A DNA stretch of 64,000 bases from an uncultured Flavobacterium sp. (GCA_934636265.1 CAKUAD010000006.1:13807-77806); one strand, 5' to 3'; shown: positions 8,266-17,235, counted from the stretch's first letter. Numbers and translations are program-made. The notes: generated by a model not told the origin, from the sequence alone.

Positions 8266-10650
8266 CTAATTTCTCAACGGCTTCCCTTTCGTCAACATAT
8301 ACTGAATCCTCTCCAGGGTTTTGCGCTCGGTGCACAACGACAAAAAGGCTTCGCGCTCCAGATCCAAAAGGTATTGTTCGGTTACCAATGTTGGTTCAGA
8401 CAGGTCGCCGCCGGCCATGACGTAGGCCAGTTTGTTGGCAATTTTGCGGTCGTGTTCGGAGATGTATTTTCCGGCTTGCATCTGGTCGGTTCCCACCAGG
8501 AACATACCTAGTGCCTGTTTACCCAGCACTTTCACGTCCTTGCGGCGCGCCGGTTGGGTGTAACCGGCTTCGGCCATGATAAGCGCGTGTTTCTTGGCTT
8601 CGGCAATCTGGCGGTCGCGGTTAACCACCACCACGTCTTTTTGCTGAAGGATTCCCAAATCAAAGGCTTCATAGGCCGATGTGGAAACTTTGGCCATTCC
8701 GATGGTCAGGAAGTACTCCTGCAGCACGTTGAGTTCGACATCGTTTTTGCGGAACGTATCTGACGCGCGGAGTGCCATTTCCTTTGATCCGCCGCCGCCC
8801 GGGATAACGCCCACGCCAAACTCGACAAGCCCGATGTAGGTTTCGGCCGCGGCCACTACTTTATCAGCGTGCATCGACATTTCACATCCGCCGCCAAGGG
8901 TCATGCCGTGCGGTGCCACGACCACGGGAATTGCTGAATAACGGCAGCGCATCATCGTGTCCTGAAAGAGTTTGATGGCCATGTTGAGTTCGTCGTATTC
9001 CTGTTCGACGGCCATCATGAAAATCATTCCGATGTTGGCGCCTACCGAGAAATTGGCGCCCTGGTTGCCGATGACCAGACCTTGATATTCTTTTTCAGCC
9101 AGGTCGATGGCTTTGTTGATGCCTTGCAGAACCCCGCCGCCGATGGTGTTCATCTTGGAGCGGAATTCGAGGTTCAGGATGCCGTCGCCCAAATCCTGGA
9201 TGACAGCGTCGGGGTTGCTCCAGACTTTTTTGTTCTCGCGGATGTTGTCCAGGATGATAAACGAATCCTGTCCGGGCTTTTTGAGTTGTGATTTTGATGG
9301 GATGTCGTAATAATAAGTAGCGCCGTCCTTGACGCTGTAGAACGTCTGGCCCGATGCGGCCATTTCATCAACCCACGACGCGTACGAAAGGTTTTGCGCC
9401 TTGATCAGTTCGATGCCTTTCTCGATGCCCACTGCATCCCAAATTTCAAACGGACCGTTTTCCCAGCCGAATCCGGCTTTCATGGCGTCGTCTATTTTAT
9501 AAGTCTCATCGGCAATTTCAGGGATTCGGTTAGAGACATAAGCAAACATTCCCGCAAAGTTCTTTTGGTAGAATTCACCTGCTTTATCGGTTCCTGTAAT
9601 CAGGACTTTAAAGCGATCAATAGGTTTCTCGATGGTTTTGGTGAGTTCTAGCGTTGCGAACGATGCTTTTTTGCCCGGGCGATATTGCATGGTGTCCAGA
9701 TCGAGCGTCAGGATTTCCTTGCCTTCTTTTTTGTAGAATCCGCTGCCGGTTTTTGATCCCAGCCATTGGTTCCGGGTCATTTTGTCGATATAATCCGGCA
9801 GCTTGAACAAATGATGCATTTCATCGTTGGGGACGTTTTCGTACAATCCGTTGGCTACGTGGACCAAGGTGTCGAGACCTACAACGTCAACCGTACGGAA
9901 AGTAGCCGATTTTGGCCTTCCGATGACGGGTCCGGTGAGTTTGTCGACTTCCTCGACCGTGAGCCCCATCTCCTTAACCAAATGAAACAATGACTGGATT
10001 CCATAAATTCCAATCCGGTTCCCGATAAACGCCGGAGTATCCTTGGCGATTACCGGTGTTTTGCCCAGGAACCTGTCGGCATATCCGGCCAAAAAGTCGA
10101 GTACTTCCTTTTTGGTATCGGGTCCGGGAATAATTTCAAATAATTTGAGATATCGCGCCGGATTAAAAAAGTGGGTGCCGCAAAAATGCTCCCGGAAATC
10201 CTGGCTGCGCCCCTCGCTCATATACGAGATTGGGATGCCTGATGTGTTTGACGTGATGAGCGTTCCCGGCCTGCGGTATTTTTCAATTTGCTCAAACACC
10301 TGTTTTTTAATGTCCAGCCTTTCCACAACGACCTCTATGATCCAGTCGACGTCGGCCAATTTTGCCAGGTCGTCGGTGGTATTGCCCGTCACAATGCGAT
10401 TTGCAAATTTGGTGTGGTAAATAGGAGAGGGCTTTTGTTTGAGCGCCGTGGCCAGATTGTCATTGACCATGCGGTTGCGGACGGCCGCGCTTTCAAGGGT
10501 CAGGCCTTTTTTCTCTTCGGCCGGTGTGAGCTCGCGCGGGGCGATGTCAAGCAAAAGGACTTGCACCCCAATGTTGGCAAAGTGGCAGGCAATGCCTGAT
10601 CCCATAATGCCCGATCCCAGAACAGCTACTTTTTTGATGTTGCGTTTCAT
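8266..10650 (-). CDS. 3-hydroxyacyl-CoA dehydrogenase / enoyl-CoA hydratase fusion
   Basis: Carries out the hydration and NAD-dependent oxidation steps of beta-oxidation on one 794-residue chain. The NAD-binding Rossmann motif VAVLGSGIMGSGIA (residues 8-21) is at the N-terminus, followed by the dehydrogenase region with HFFNPARYLKLFEIIPG and a C-terminal dehydrogenase repeat. The crotonase domain comes last (about residues 490-700), with the oxyanion-hole stretch NFSVGANIGMIF and PHGMTLGGGCEMSMHAD. This domain order is the reverse of E. coli FadB and matches FadN-type proteins. The marR stop is 3 nt before this start, so the two are co-transcribed. Confidence 0.93.
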   Translation of the reverse strand: MKRNIKKVAVLGSGIMGSGIACHFANIGVQVLLLDIAPRELTPAEEKKGLTLESAAVRNRMVNDNLATALKQKPSPIYHTKFANRIVTGNTTDDLAKLADVDWIIEVVVERLDIKKQVFEQIEKYRRPGTLITSNTSGIPISYMSEGRSQDFREHFCGTHFFNPARYLKLFEIIPGPDTKKEVLDFLAGYADRFLGKTPVIAKDTPAFIGNRIGIYGIQSLFHLVKEMGLTVEEVDKLTGPVIGRPKSATFRTVDVVGLDTLVHVANGLYENVPNDEMHHLFKLPDYIDKMTRNQWLGSKTGSGFYKKEGKEILTLDLDTMQYRPGKKASFATLELTKTIEKPIDRFKVLITGTDKAGEFYQKNFAGMFAYVSNRIPEIADETYKIDDAMKAGFGWENGPFEIWDAVGIEKGIELIKAQNLSYASWVDEMAASGQTFYSVKDGATYYYDIPSKSQLKKPGQDSFIILDNIRENKKVWSNPDAVIQDLGDGILNLEFRSKMNTIGGGVLQGINKAIDLAEKEYQGLVIGNQGANFSVGANIGMIFMMAVEQEYDELNMAIKLFQDTMMRCRYSAIPVVVAPHGMTLGGGCEMSMHADKVVAAAETYIGLVEFGVGVIPGGGGSKEMALRASDTFRKNDVELNVLQEYFLTIGMAKVSTSAYEAFDLGILQQKDVVVVNRDRQIAEAKKHALIMAEAGYTQPARRKDVKVLGKQALGMFLVGTDQMQAGKYISEHDRKIANKLAYVMAGGDLSEPTLVTEQYLLDLEREAFLSLCTERKTLERIQYMLTKGKPLRN

Positions 10651-10653
10651 GCT

Positions 10654-11100
10654 TTAGGAATTATCGTCCGGAAAAATCTGTTTCCCGGATATCATTTCGT
10701 TTATAATCTCGGCTACTTCAACAAAATGTTGCATTTGCACCTCGGTGACGCGACTCTTGATGGCGTCGTTAAAGCGCAAGACTGTCGCCTTTGACAATTC
10801 GCGTTTTTCGCGTCCAAAAGGCGTCAGGTAAATCAGGACGCCGCGGCCATCTTCCGGATTAGGGCGTCTTTCAATGAGGCCTTTTTCTTCCATCGATTTC
10901 AGTGTTCGCGTCAAGCTTGTGGCTTCCATTCCCATTCTCGGGCCAAGCGCGGTTGACGGCGTTCCCTGTTCGCGGTCGATGCTCAATAGCGCAAACCCGA
11001 CAGCCATCGAGGCTCCGTACTTGGTGGCTTCCTCATTGTACATTCGGGAAACCGCCTGCCATGTGGCCCGTAAAATATAGTCTATCGTCTTTTCCTTCAT
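10654..11100 (-). CDS. MarR family transcriptional regulator of the beta-oxidation operon
   Basis: A 148-residue winged-helix regulator. The helix-turn-helix region lies about residues 50-80 (STALGPRMGMEATSLTRTLK), followed by the wing MEEKGLIERRPNPEDGRGVLIYLT, which has the Asp-Arg pair typical of MarR wings. As the first gene of the unit, with only 3 nt to the dehydrogenase/hydratase, it most likely controls the operon and itself, with an acyl-CoA or fatty acid as probable ligand (inferred). A perfect 12-bp palindrome lies in its promoter region and is the obvious candidate operator. Confidence 0.88.
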   Translation of the reverse strand: MKEKTIDYILRATWQAVSRMYNEEATKYGASMAVGFALLSIDREQGTPSTALGPRMGMEATSLTRTLKSMEEKGLIERRPNPEDGRGVLIYLTPFGREKRELSKATVLRFNDAIKSRVTEVQMQHFVEVAEIINEMISGKQIFPDDNS

Positions 11101-11131
11101 CCCGATGGGCCAAAAAGTGATTCGTTGAAAT

Positions 11132-11162
11132 CAAAGATAATAAAAAATACTATGCGCGCATA
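11132..11162 (-). promoter_or_regulatory. marR/fad promoter with palindromic operator
   Basis: Minus-strand -7 box TATCTTTG (perfect TAnnTTTG) at 11132-11139. Eleven bases upstream lies TATGCGCGCATA at 11151-11162, a perfect 12-bp palindrome in AT-rich flanks, overlapping where the -33 element should be. The position suits steric repression by a MarR dimer. Confidence 0.65.
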
Positions 11163-11667
11163 ATAAAATTGAAAAATAATAAACGGTGCAACTCATTAAT
11201 TGGAGGAGGGTCCTGTAGTGGCAAATGGGATTTATTGATTTTATATCGGGAGTTGTCGATCGGAAACTCAAATTCACTCCTGGCTTTGATGATATCGCCA
11301 AAGAATACCATCTAAATCCAAATGACCGGAAATGTCGGAATCGGCGATTAATCGAACCCCGTCCTAAGGCCCTGATCGATCTCCCTTTGCCAAATCTCCC
11401 TACGCATTTTGGAATACGCGTTCATCAGTTCGGGCGATAAATCCTTCGACTGAATAGTGCGGTTTACCAGTATATATTTTAACTTTCGTAGTCCTCTGAC
11501 GAGAGGGGTAACATGATTTGGGCTAAGATTTCCTGTGATGCGTTCATTTTAAAAGCGGTTTATTGAATATTAGCTTGTTTCCTTGTGAATAGGCATCCAG
11601 TCTCAAAAGATTTCTTGACTCAAAGCACGTTGGAAAAATGAACAATCCTCTACCGTGCAGGATAATT
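11163..11667. other. 505-nt stretch without an intact gene
   Basis: Holds one frameshifted small reading frame on the minus strand (11348-11547, listed separately). A forward frame at 11225-11440 exists, but its second half is antisense to that remnant. No promoter with both elements, no terminator and no repeat was seen in the rest. The segment looks like decayed sequence between the marR operon and the coiled-coil gene. Confidence 0.5.
11348..11547 (-). pseudogene. Frameshifted small hypothetical gene
   Basis: From ATG at 11547 the frame reads MNASQEILAQIM and then LPLSSEDYES before a stop. Adding one A in the run at 11484-11486 joins it to an open frame in which DYE is followed by KLKYILVNRT, SPELMNAYSKMRREIWQREI and a final DQGLRTGFD, ending at 11348. 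The join would give one helical protein of about 66 residues. The continuity across the break argues that this was a real gene, or that the base is missing through a sequencing error. No family is recognised. Confidence 0.45.
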
Positions 11668-12066
11668 TCAGGAGCCGGCCCGGCCCTTCAGTTTTTTATA
11701 CTCCCGGATCAAATCTTTCAATTGCCTGTTGGAAGTGATGTCCAGGTGTTTATCTGACAGGAAATGCCCAAAGCGGAACTGGCTGTTGTAGTTTTTTGAG
11801 ACGATTTTCTGGTCAACAGTAAAAAGTTCATTCCTTAAGTGCTGTTTTTCATTTTCCAGTTTTTCCAGGCTTTCAAATTTATCTTTAAAATCGCGTCGGA
11901 AAGTAGTTGTGCTAAACGGGATCGAATTCAACAGCTGCATCTGTTTTTTAGACTTTAAGTCCAGGCTTGCAATGAGCTTCAGGGCAACTTCTTCAAGTGC
12001 TTCTTTTGACAGCTTATCCAACCCTTCAGGCAGTAGAGATTCTGTTTTTGATTTTTTATGGGTCAT
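11668..12066 (-). CDS. Hypothetical coiled-coil protein
   Basis: About 132 residues, very rich in Lys, Glu, Leu and Ser, almost all predicted helical. A heptad-like segment FKDKFESLEKLENEKQHLRN in the middle suggests a coiled coil, and the C-terminus LKDLIREYKKLKGRAGS is basic. There is no signal peptide and no recognised family. A longer start at 12111 exists, but a perfect -7 element (TAAATTTG, 12070-12077) abuts the ATGs at 12069 and 12066, so the start at 12066 is preferred and the mRNA may be leaderless. It follows the acyl-CoA synthetase gene on the same strand. Confidence 0.6.
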   Translation of the reverse strand: MTHKKSKTESLLPEGLDKLSKEALEEVALKLIASLDLKSKKQMQLLNSIPFSTTTFRRDFKDKFESLEKLENEKQHLRNELFTVDQKIVSKNYNSQFRFGHFLSDKHLDITSNRQLKDLIREYKKLKGRAGS

Positions 12067-12069
12067 CAT

Positions 12070-12077
12070 CAAATTTA
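12070..12077 (-). promoter_or_regulatory. -7 promoter element (TAAATTTG) abutting the coiled-coil gene start
   Basis: A perfect TAnnTTTG on the minus strand, directly followed by two ATG codons. Transcription from here would start at or next to the second ATG. Confidence 0.4.
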
Positions 12078-12130
12078 ATTTTACCGGCTCAACGAGATTC
12101 ACCACCGTCAAACTCTACATCCGTACGGTT

Positions 12131-13900
12131 TCACGCGTAAATTCTTTTATACAAATCAGCATATTTCTCCAACACCACCTTGCGTTTGAGTTTCATGGTA
12201 GGAGTGAGGTGGCCGGCGTCGATTGACCAGACCTCGGGGGTAAGCTCAAACTTTTTGATTTTTTCCCAATTGCCGAATTTCTCGTTAATCTGTTCTACTT
12301 CCTGACGGATGCGTTCGCGGATTTTCTCGTTGTCGGCAATATCCTGATTGGAATCTCCCACCGCAATCTTGTGCAATTTGGCCCAGTCGCGGCAAAACTC
12401 AAAATTGGGCTGGATAAAAGCGGCTGGCATGCGCTCACCCTCGCCAATTACCATGATCTGCTCGATAAAACGCGACTGTTTCATGGCGTTTTCCAGCAGT
12501 TGCGGGGCGACGTACTTTCCGCCCGACGTTTTAAACATTTCCTTTTTGCGGTCGGTGATTTTCAGGAAGCCTTCATGGTCTATCTGCCCGATATCGCCTG
12601 TATGAAAGTAGCCATCCACAATGGCCTCGGCGGTTTTAACGGGATCTTTGTAATAACCTACCATGACGTTTGGCCCTTTGCACAGGATTTCGCCGTCGGC
12701 AGCAATTTTAACGGTAACGCCATCTATGACCTTGCCCACCGTTCCTACCTTGAAACCGCGGTTGCGCATGTCGTTTACGGCAATAACAGGGGATGTTTCG
12801 GTAAGGCCGTAGCCCTCGACCACCGGCATTCCGGCTGCGGCAAACATCCGGCACAGACGCGGTTGCAGGGCCGCACTTCCCGACACCATCAGGTTCAGGT
12901 TTCCGCCCAGGGCTTCCTTCCATTTGCTAAAGATGAGTTTGCGCGCAATGCCCAGTTTGACGCCGTACCACCAGCCGTTGCGTCCGTAGGGTTCAAATTT
13001 TTCGCCCACGCCGATTGCCCAGAAGAACAGCGATTTCTTGACGCCTGTAAGTTCAGTCCCTTTGGCGTAAATCTTGTCGTATACTTTTTCCAACAACCGC
13101 GGAACCACTGTCATCACATTGGGCTTTACTTCCTTAACGTTGTCGCTGATCTTTTCCAACGACTCGGCATAGTAAACCGATACGCCATAATATTGGTAGA
13201 GGTACATCACCATCCGTTCAAAAATATGGCAGATAGGCAAAAAGCTCAGCGCCCGCGTCTTGCCCGCGTCAAACGGAATTTTCTTTTCGCTTCCCAGTAC
13301 GTTTGACACAATATTGTCATGGGTCAGCATCACTCCTTTGGGCGTTCCGGTGGTTCCCGAAGTGTAAATGATGGTCGCCAGATCGTGCGCACCTACCGCG
13401 TTTTTCCGGGCTTCAACTTCGCCTTGGTTGCTGTCGTCAACACCCATGACTAAAAGTTCATTCCAGTTACGGCATCCGTCAATCGCATCAAAACTGAACA
13501 CCTCTTTAAGCGTTGGCACCTGATTTTTTATCAGATTCACTTTGCGCAACACTTCGGCATCCGATACAAAACAGTAAATAGATTCAGAGTGGTTAAGGAT
13601 ATACTTGTAATCATCTTCAGAAATGGTAGGATAAATCGGGACGTTTTGCGCACCCACCTGGAGAACGCCGATGTCCATGACGTTCCATTCGGTGCGATTG
13701 GTCGAGGAGATAACCGCAATCTTATCATTTTTACTGACGCCCATCCTAAGCAATGCACGGGAAACGGCGTTGGATTTTTCAATGTATTCCTGCGTCGGGG
13801 TCTTGATCCATTGGCCGTTTGATTTGGTTGCAAATGCGTCGGGCAGGGGATGACGCTCCATTTGGTGTTGGGGAAAGTCAAAGAGTCGGGTAATGGACAT
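12131..13900 (-). CDS. Long-chain acyl-CoA synthetase (AMP-forming)
   Basis: Activates fatty acids to acyl-CoA with ATP, feeding the beta-oxidation genes next door. The 589-residue protein is of the FAA1/long-chain type. It shows the AMP-binding P-loop TIIYTSGTTGTPKGVMLTH (about residues 175-193), the adenylate motif VVEGYGLTETSPV, and the C-terminal YFHTGDIGQID and LKITDRKKEMFKTSGGKYVAP, which carries the hinge and catalytic Lys region. No transmembrane segment is evident. An inverted repeat (AACGATT-N15-AATCGTT) lies in the divergent promoter region shared with the sulfatase gene and may be a regulator site. Confidence 0.93.
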   Translation of the reverse strand: MSITRLFDFPQHQMERHPLPDAFATKSNGQWIKTPTQEYIEKSNAVSRALLRMGVSKNDKIAVISSTNRTEWNVMDIGVLQVGAQNVPIYPTISEDDYKYILNHSESIYCFVSDAEVLRKVNLIKNQVPTLKEVFSFDAIDGCRNWNELLVMGVDDSNQGEVEARKNAVGAHDLATIIYTSGTTGTPKGVMLTHDNIVSNVLGSEKKIPFDAGKTRALSFLPICHIFERMVMYLYQYYGVSVYYAESLEKISDNVKEVKPNVMTVVPRLLEKVYDKIYAKGTELTGVKKSLFFWAIGVGEKFEPYGRNGWWYGVKLGIARKLIFSKWKEALGGNLNLMVSGSAALQPRLCRMFAAAGMPVVEGYGLTETSPVIAVNDMRNRGFKVGTVGKVIDGVTVKIAADGEILCKGPNVMVGYYKDPVKTAEAIVDGYFHTGDIGQIDHEGFLKITDRKKEMFKTSGGKYVAPQLLENAMKQSRFIEQIMVIGEGERMPAAFIQPNFEFCRDWAKLHKIAVGDSNQDIADNEKIRERIRQEVEQINEKFGNWEKIKKFELTPEVWSIDAGHLTPTMKLKRKVVLEKYADLYKRIYA

Positions 13901-13922
13901 AGGGATGATTTTGCTGCAAATT

Positions 13923-13951
13923 AACGATTCTTACCCATAATCACAATCGTT
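13923..13951. promoter_or_regulatory. Inverted repeat between the acyl-CoA synthetase and sulfatase genes
   Basis: AACGATT (13923-13929) and AATCGTT (13945-13951), a perfect 7-bp inverted repeat with centres about two helical turns apart, lying upstream of both divergent genes. Candidate operator; the protein is unknown. Confidence 0.4.
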
Positions 13952-13956
13952 TATTT

Positions 13957-13964
13957 TAGATTTG
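13957..13964 (+). promoter_or_regulatory. -7 promoter element (TAGATTTG) 4 nt before the sulfatase start
   Basis: A perfect TAnnTTTG. Four bases (CGCC) separate it from the ATG at 13969, as at the LETM1-related and exonuclease genes. Confidence 0.5.
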
Positions 13965-13968
13965 CGCC

Positions 13969-15894
13969 ATGGTACGAGCACTCCCGATTTTGCGCCAACC
14001 GGAATACAAAGCCTTACTGTATCGCATCTTGCTTGCCTATGTCTTTTATTTTGTGGCCCGTACGTTGTTTGCGCTATACAACAGCGATCTGATTCTGGTA
14101 ACCACGGGCGAATTCCTAAAACTGGCCTGGCACGGACTCGCCTTTGATACCACGGCCATTTTGTACGTCAACGGTCTCTTTATCCTTTTAAGCGTGTTGC
14201 CTACGGGATTCAACACGCATCACGGTTATCAGACAGGTTTAAAGTGGTTGTATTTTGTTACCAATCTGCTGGCGATGGCCACCAACTTTGTCGATTTCAT
14301 TTACTACCGGTATATTTTTTCGCGCACCACCGTGGCCATTTGGGATTCGCTGGAACACGAGACGAACAAATCAGCCCTATTTTCCAATTTTCTGATCAAT
14401 TACTGGCATGTGTTTGCGTTGTTTTTTGTCATGGCCGGGCTGTGGATCTGGCTATACAACCGCGTAAAGGTTCCGGCGCATACCCATAAGCGAAACTGGC
14501 GATACTTTGGGTCGTCAACTGCGGCGCTGGGTGTGGTGGCCGGACTTGCGGTGGGCGGTATCCGTGGGGATTTTAAAAAAAGTACGCGCCCGATCAACCT
14601 GCTCGACGCCAACCGATATGTGACTGATGTGGCGCATGCCGATATTGTCCTGAACACGCCTTTTGCCATCATCCGGACCTTTGGGAAAACCAGTTTTAAA
14701 AAGGTTGATTTTATGCCGCAGGAAAAGGCGGAAAAACTGTCGTTGCCAGTCAAGCATTATCCCAATCGGCCGACAATAAAGCCCAATATCGTTTTGTTTA
14801 TCCTCGAGAGCTACGGGCGCGAATATGTGGGCAGTTTCAACAAAGACCGGAACATTCCAAACTATCGCGGATACACACCCTTTATCGATTCGCTGGCCAC
14901 CCATAGCCTGATCTTTACCGAGGGTTACGCCAACGGATACAAATCCATCCACGGCATGTCGTCGATACTCTCGGGCGTGCCTTCATTTAAGGATGCGTTT
15001 ACCTCGTCGCCTTATCCCCGTCAGGACATCCAATCGCTGGTATCGGTGTTAAAGGACGAGGGTTACTATACGGCATTTTTTCATGGTGCGCCAAACGGGT
15101 CGATGGGATTTTTGGGCTTTGCGAACATCTTGGGCTTTGACCGTTACTTTGGAAAAACCGAGTACAACAACGATGCTGATTTTGACGGTGTCTGGGGAAT
15201 TTGGGACGAGCCGTACTTTCAGTATTACGCCAAGCAGATGACGCGCATGCAGCGTCCTTTTTTTACAACGGTTTTCTCGGTTTCGTCGCACGAGCCTTAT
15301 GAAGTGCCCGATCAGTACAACGGGCGTTTTCCAAAAGGCGACGTCAATATCCACCAAACCATCGGCTATACTGATCACGCCATCCGCAAGTTTTTTGAAA
15401 CCGCCAAAAAGCAGCCCTGGTACCAAAACACCATTTTTGTCATCGTCGCCGATCACGGGAATACCATCTACTATGACGAGTACAAAAGGGAAGGGATGAA
15501 GAACACCGTCCCGATTATGTTTTTCACACCTTCAGAGGCCTTTACCGGTGTCAATCATGATTACGCGCAACAGATTGACATTTACCCGACGCTGCTGGAC
15601 ATGATCGGATACAAAAAGCCATTCCGCAGTTGGGGACGGAGTTTGCTGGACACTAAATCCAAACCTTTTGTCGTTAAATATGGCGCCGGATATTATCAGT
15701 TTATGCAAGGCGATTATATTTGTACGTTTGACGGGCAAAAGGCGGTGGGATTTTACCATAGGGATGACAAGGGTTACACCAAAAACCTCATCGGCCAGCG
15801 AAATAGCCAAATGGACAGTCTTGAATTGCGATGCAAGGCATTTTTGCAGGATTATATGTACCGCGTAATCGATAAAAAGTTAGGGAAACCATGA
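13969..15894 (+). CDS. LTA synthase family / sulfatase-fold membrane protein
   Basis: A 641-residue protein with about five N-terminal membrane helices (residues 15-180) and an extracytoplasmic alkaline-phosphatase/sulfatase domain. Metal-site motifs are visible: Glu in VLFILESYGREYVG (about residue 275), the nucleophile region YANGYKSIHGMSSILSG, and the Asp-His pair in FVIVADHGNTIYYDEY. Gram-negative members of this family transfer phosphoglycerol or phosphoethanolamine groups onto envelope lipids or glycans; the substrate here is unknown. It overlaps the downstream phosphatase gene by 4 nt (ATGA), so the two are translationally coupled. Confidence 0.88.
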   Translation: MVRALPILRQPEYKALLYRILLAYVFYFVARTLFALYNSDLILVTTGEFLKLAWHGLAFDTTAILYVNGLFILLSVLPTGFNTHHGYQTGLKWLYFVTNLLAMATNFVDFIYYRYIFSRTTVAIWDSLEHETNKSALFSNFLINYWHVFALFFVMAGLWIWLYNRVKVPAHTHKRNWRYFGSSTAALGVVAGLAVGGIRGDFKKSTRPINLLDANRYVTDVAHADIVLNTPFAIIRTFGKTSFKKVDFMPQEKAEKLSLPVKHYPNRPTIKPNIVLFILESYGREYVGSFNKDRNIPNYRGYTPFIDSLATHSLIFTEGYANGYKSIHGMSSILSGVPSFKDAFTSSPYPRQDIQSLVSVLKDEGYYTAFFHGAPNGSMGFLGFANILGFDRYFGKTEYNNDADFDGVWGIWDEPYFQYYAKQMTRMQRPFFTTVFSVSSHEPYEVPDQYNGRFPKGDVNIHQTIGYTDHAIRKFFETAKKQPWYQNTIFVIVADHGNTIYYDEYKREGMKNTVPIMFFTPSEAFTGVNHDYAQQIDIYPTLLDMIGYKKPFRSWGRSLLDTKSKPFVVKYGAGYYQFMQGDYICTFDGQKAVGFYHRDDKGYTKNLIGQRNSQMDSLELRCKAFLQDYMYRVIDKKLGKP

Positions 15895-16481
15895 ATAACA
15901 AATTAAAATTCATCATTGCCGTAGTGGTTTTGGGCGCTTGCTTTGCGGGCTACAAGTGGTATGACGCCTATGTCAACTATCGGTTTATGGAAATTTCCGA
16001 GGGCAAAGTATACAAGTCAGGTGTGATTCCGCCCGACAAAATTGATCGGTTTGTAAAGAAGTATAACATCAAATCCATTGTCGATCTTCGCGGTCCGGTC
16101 ACGGCCGACAAAATCAACAATCCGGAAAACTGGAAAGAAATCCGTGCTGAACAGGCCGCCGTTGCCAAAATTGACGGACTTCGTTATTTTAACATCCCAT
16201 CGGAACAAGTTCCAAAACAGCACAACCTGAACGCTTTTTACAAAGTCATCGACAATCCTGACAACTATCCGATCCTGATCCATTGTTACCACGGCATCGG
16301 TCGCGCGCAGGTCTATTCAGCGGTTTATCGTATCGAAAAGGAAAACTGGTCTAATGAAGACGCCCGTAAAAACGCTGCTTTTCCGGTTATTTTCAGCTCG
16401 TTCGACAACGGTACGCCCAAGGGAGAATTCCTCAAATCATACGTCGCCCGACGCGATTCAATCAACTACGCTAAAGAATAA
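15891..16481 (+). CDS. Membrane-anchored dual-specificity/tyrosine phosphatase-like protein
   Basis: A 196-residue protein with one N-terminal hydrophobic segment (residues 5-20, signal anchor) and a cysteine-phosphatase domain. The P-loop HCYHGIGRAQ fits HCx5R, with the nucleophile Cys at about residue 134, and SIVDLRGP carries the upstream Asp-Leu-Arg element typical of this subgroup. Such enzymes dephosphorylate proteins, inositides or phosphatidylglycerophosphate. Coupling to the LTA-synthase-like gene (4-nt overlap) suggests an envelope lipid or glycan phosphate as substrate (inferred). Its 3' end overlaps the convergent DUF3667 gene by 11 nt. Confidence 0.82.
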   Translation: MNNKLKFIIAVVVLGACFAGYKWYDAYVNYRFMEISEGKVYKSGVIPPDKIDRFVKKYNIKSIVDLRGPVTADKINNPENWKEIRAEQAAVAKIDGLRYFNIPSEQVPKQHNLNAFYKVIDNPDNYPILIHCYHGIGRAQVYSAVYRIEKENWSNEDARKNAAFPVIFSSFDNGTPKGEFLKSYVARRDSINYAKE

Positions 16482-17235
16482 TCTCCAGGGTTGAGTTCGC
16501 GGTAAAAAGATGTCCTATAACACCTAATAGGAACATCATCTCCAAGAGCAGTAACACCATCAGGAGGATGGCGCGCCATAAAAACCCGGGAAAGCTGTAT
16601 TTTCCTCTCGACGCGGTACGGTAAGTCCAGGCAGGAAATAACACAATCGCAGCCAACAAGGGCAATTTCAGGTACGAGAAATTAGCCCAAACGGTACGTT
16701 CCAGCAGGTATCCGGGAACAAAAAGAAGCGATATACAAAGAATACCTACCAGCGTGATCCCGCCCAGAATGAAGTGTTCGGGCAAATTGAGCCGCAGCCT
16801 GCGGAATATCACCCATCCGTTTATCGCAAAGAGCGGCACCAGCGTGAGGGTCATCACCTTGATGTATTGCCCCATGAATTGCGCAATTTCAGAGTTGTTC
16901 TCCTTAGGTTTCGCCTCACCCAGAATCGTGTCGGCCAAATGCCATAATATCACATTGAGCGCAATAAGTAGCAGCGACAAGTAAAAAACATTGTAATACC
17001 TGATCCGCTTGCCGGCAATATAATCCAGCGCTGCCTGTCCGGGTCTGACAATCGCTTCCTTTATCGTAAAGAGGATGCCGCGGTCAAGATGCCACAACCC
17101 GTGCATAAGGTCGTGCGTTAAAAAGTGCTTTAGGGTAATCCGGTGCGTTTGCGTCTTTTGGCCGCAGTTTGAGCAGTACTTCCCAACAGTCTGGGCGCCG
17201 CAGTTTAGGCAATTATCGCTGGGCATCGCCTCCAT
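16471..17235 (-). CDS. DUF3667 domain-containing membrane protein
   Basis: A 254-residue protein of a Bacteroidota family of unknown function. The N-terminus carries a two-knuckle zinc ribbon (CLNCG, then YCSNCGQK), followed by the family segment HFLTHDLMHGLWHLDRG, a Pro-Gly turn (VRPGQAALDYIAGKRIRYYN) and four or so membrane helices. The start may be the second Met (17226). It overlaps the end of the upstream secreted-protein gene by 14-23 nt, suggesting coupling. A paralogue with the same architecture lies at 28506-29438. Confidence 0.85.
   Translation of the reverse strand: MEAMPSDNCLNCGAQTVGKYCSNCGQKTQTHRITLKHFLTHDLMHGLWHLDRGILFTIKEAIVRPGQAALDYIAGKRIRYYNVFYLSLLLIALNVILWHLADTILGEAKPKENNSEIAQFMGQYIKVMTLTLVPLFAINGWVIFRRLRLNLPEHFILGGITLVGILCISLLFVPGYLLERTVWANFSYLKLPLLAAIVLFPAWTYRTASRGKYSFPGFLWRAILLMVLLLLEMMFLLGVIGHLFTANSTLEIIL

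Noticed and set aside
11225..11440. 71-codon forward frame starting MGFIDFISGVVDRK
   Set aside because: The first half looks coding-like, but the second half is antisense to the repaired minus-strand remnant; no promoter or family supports it.
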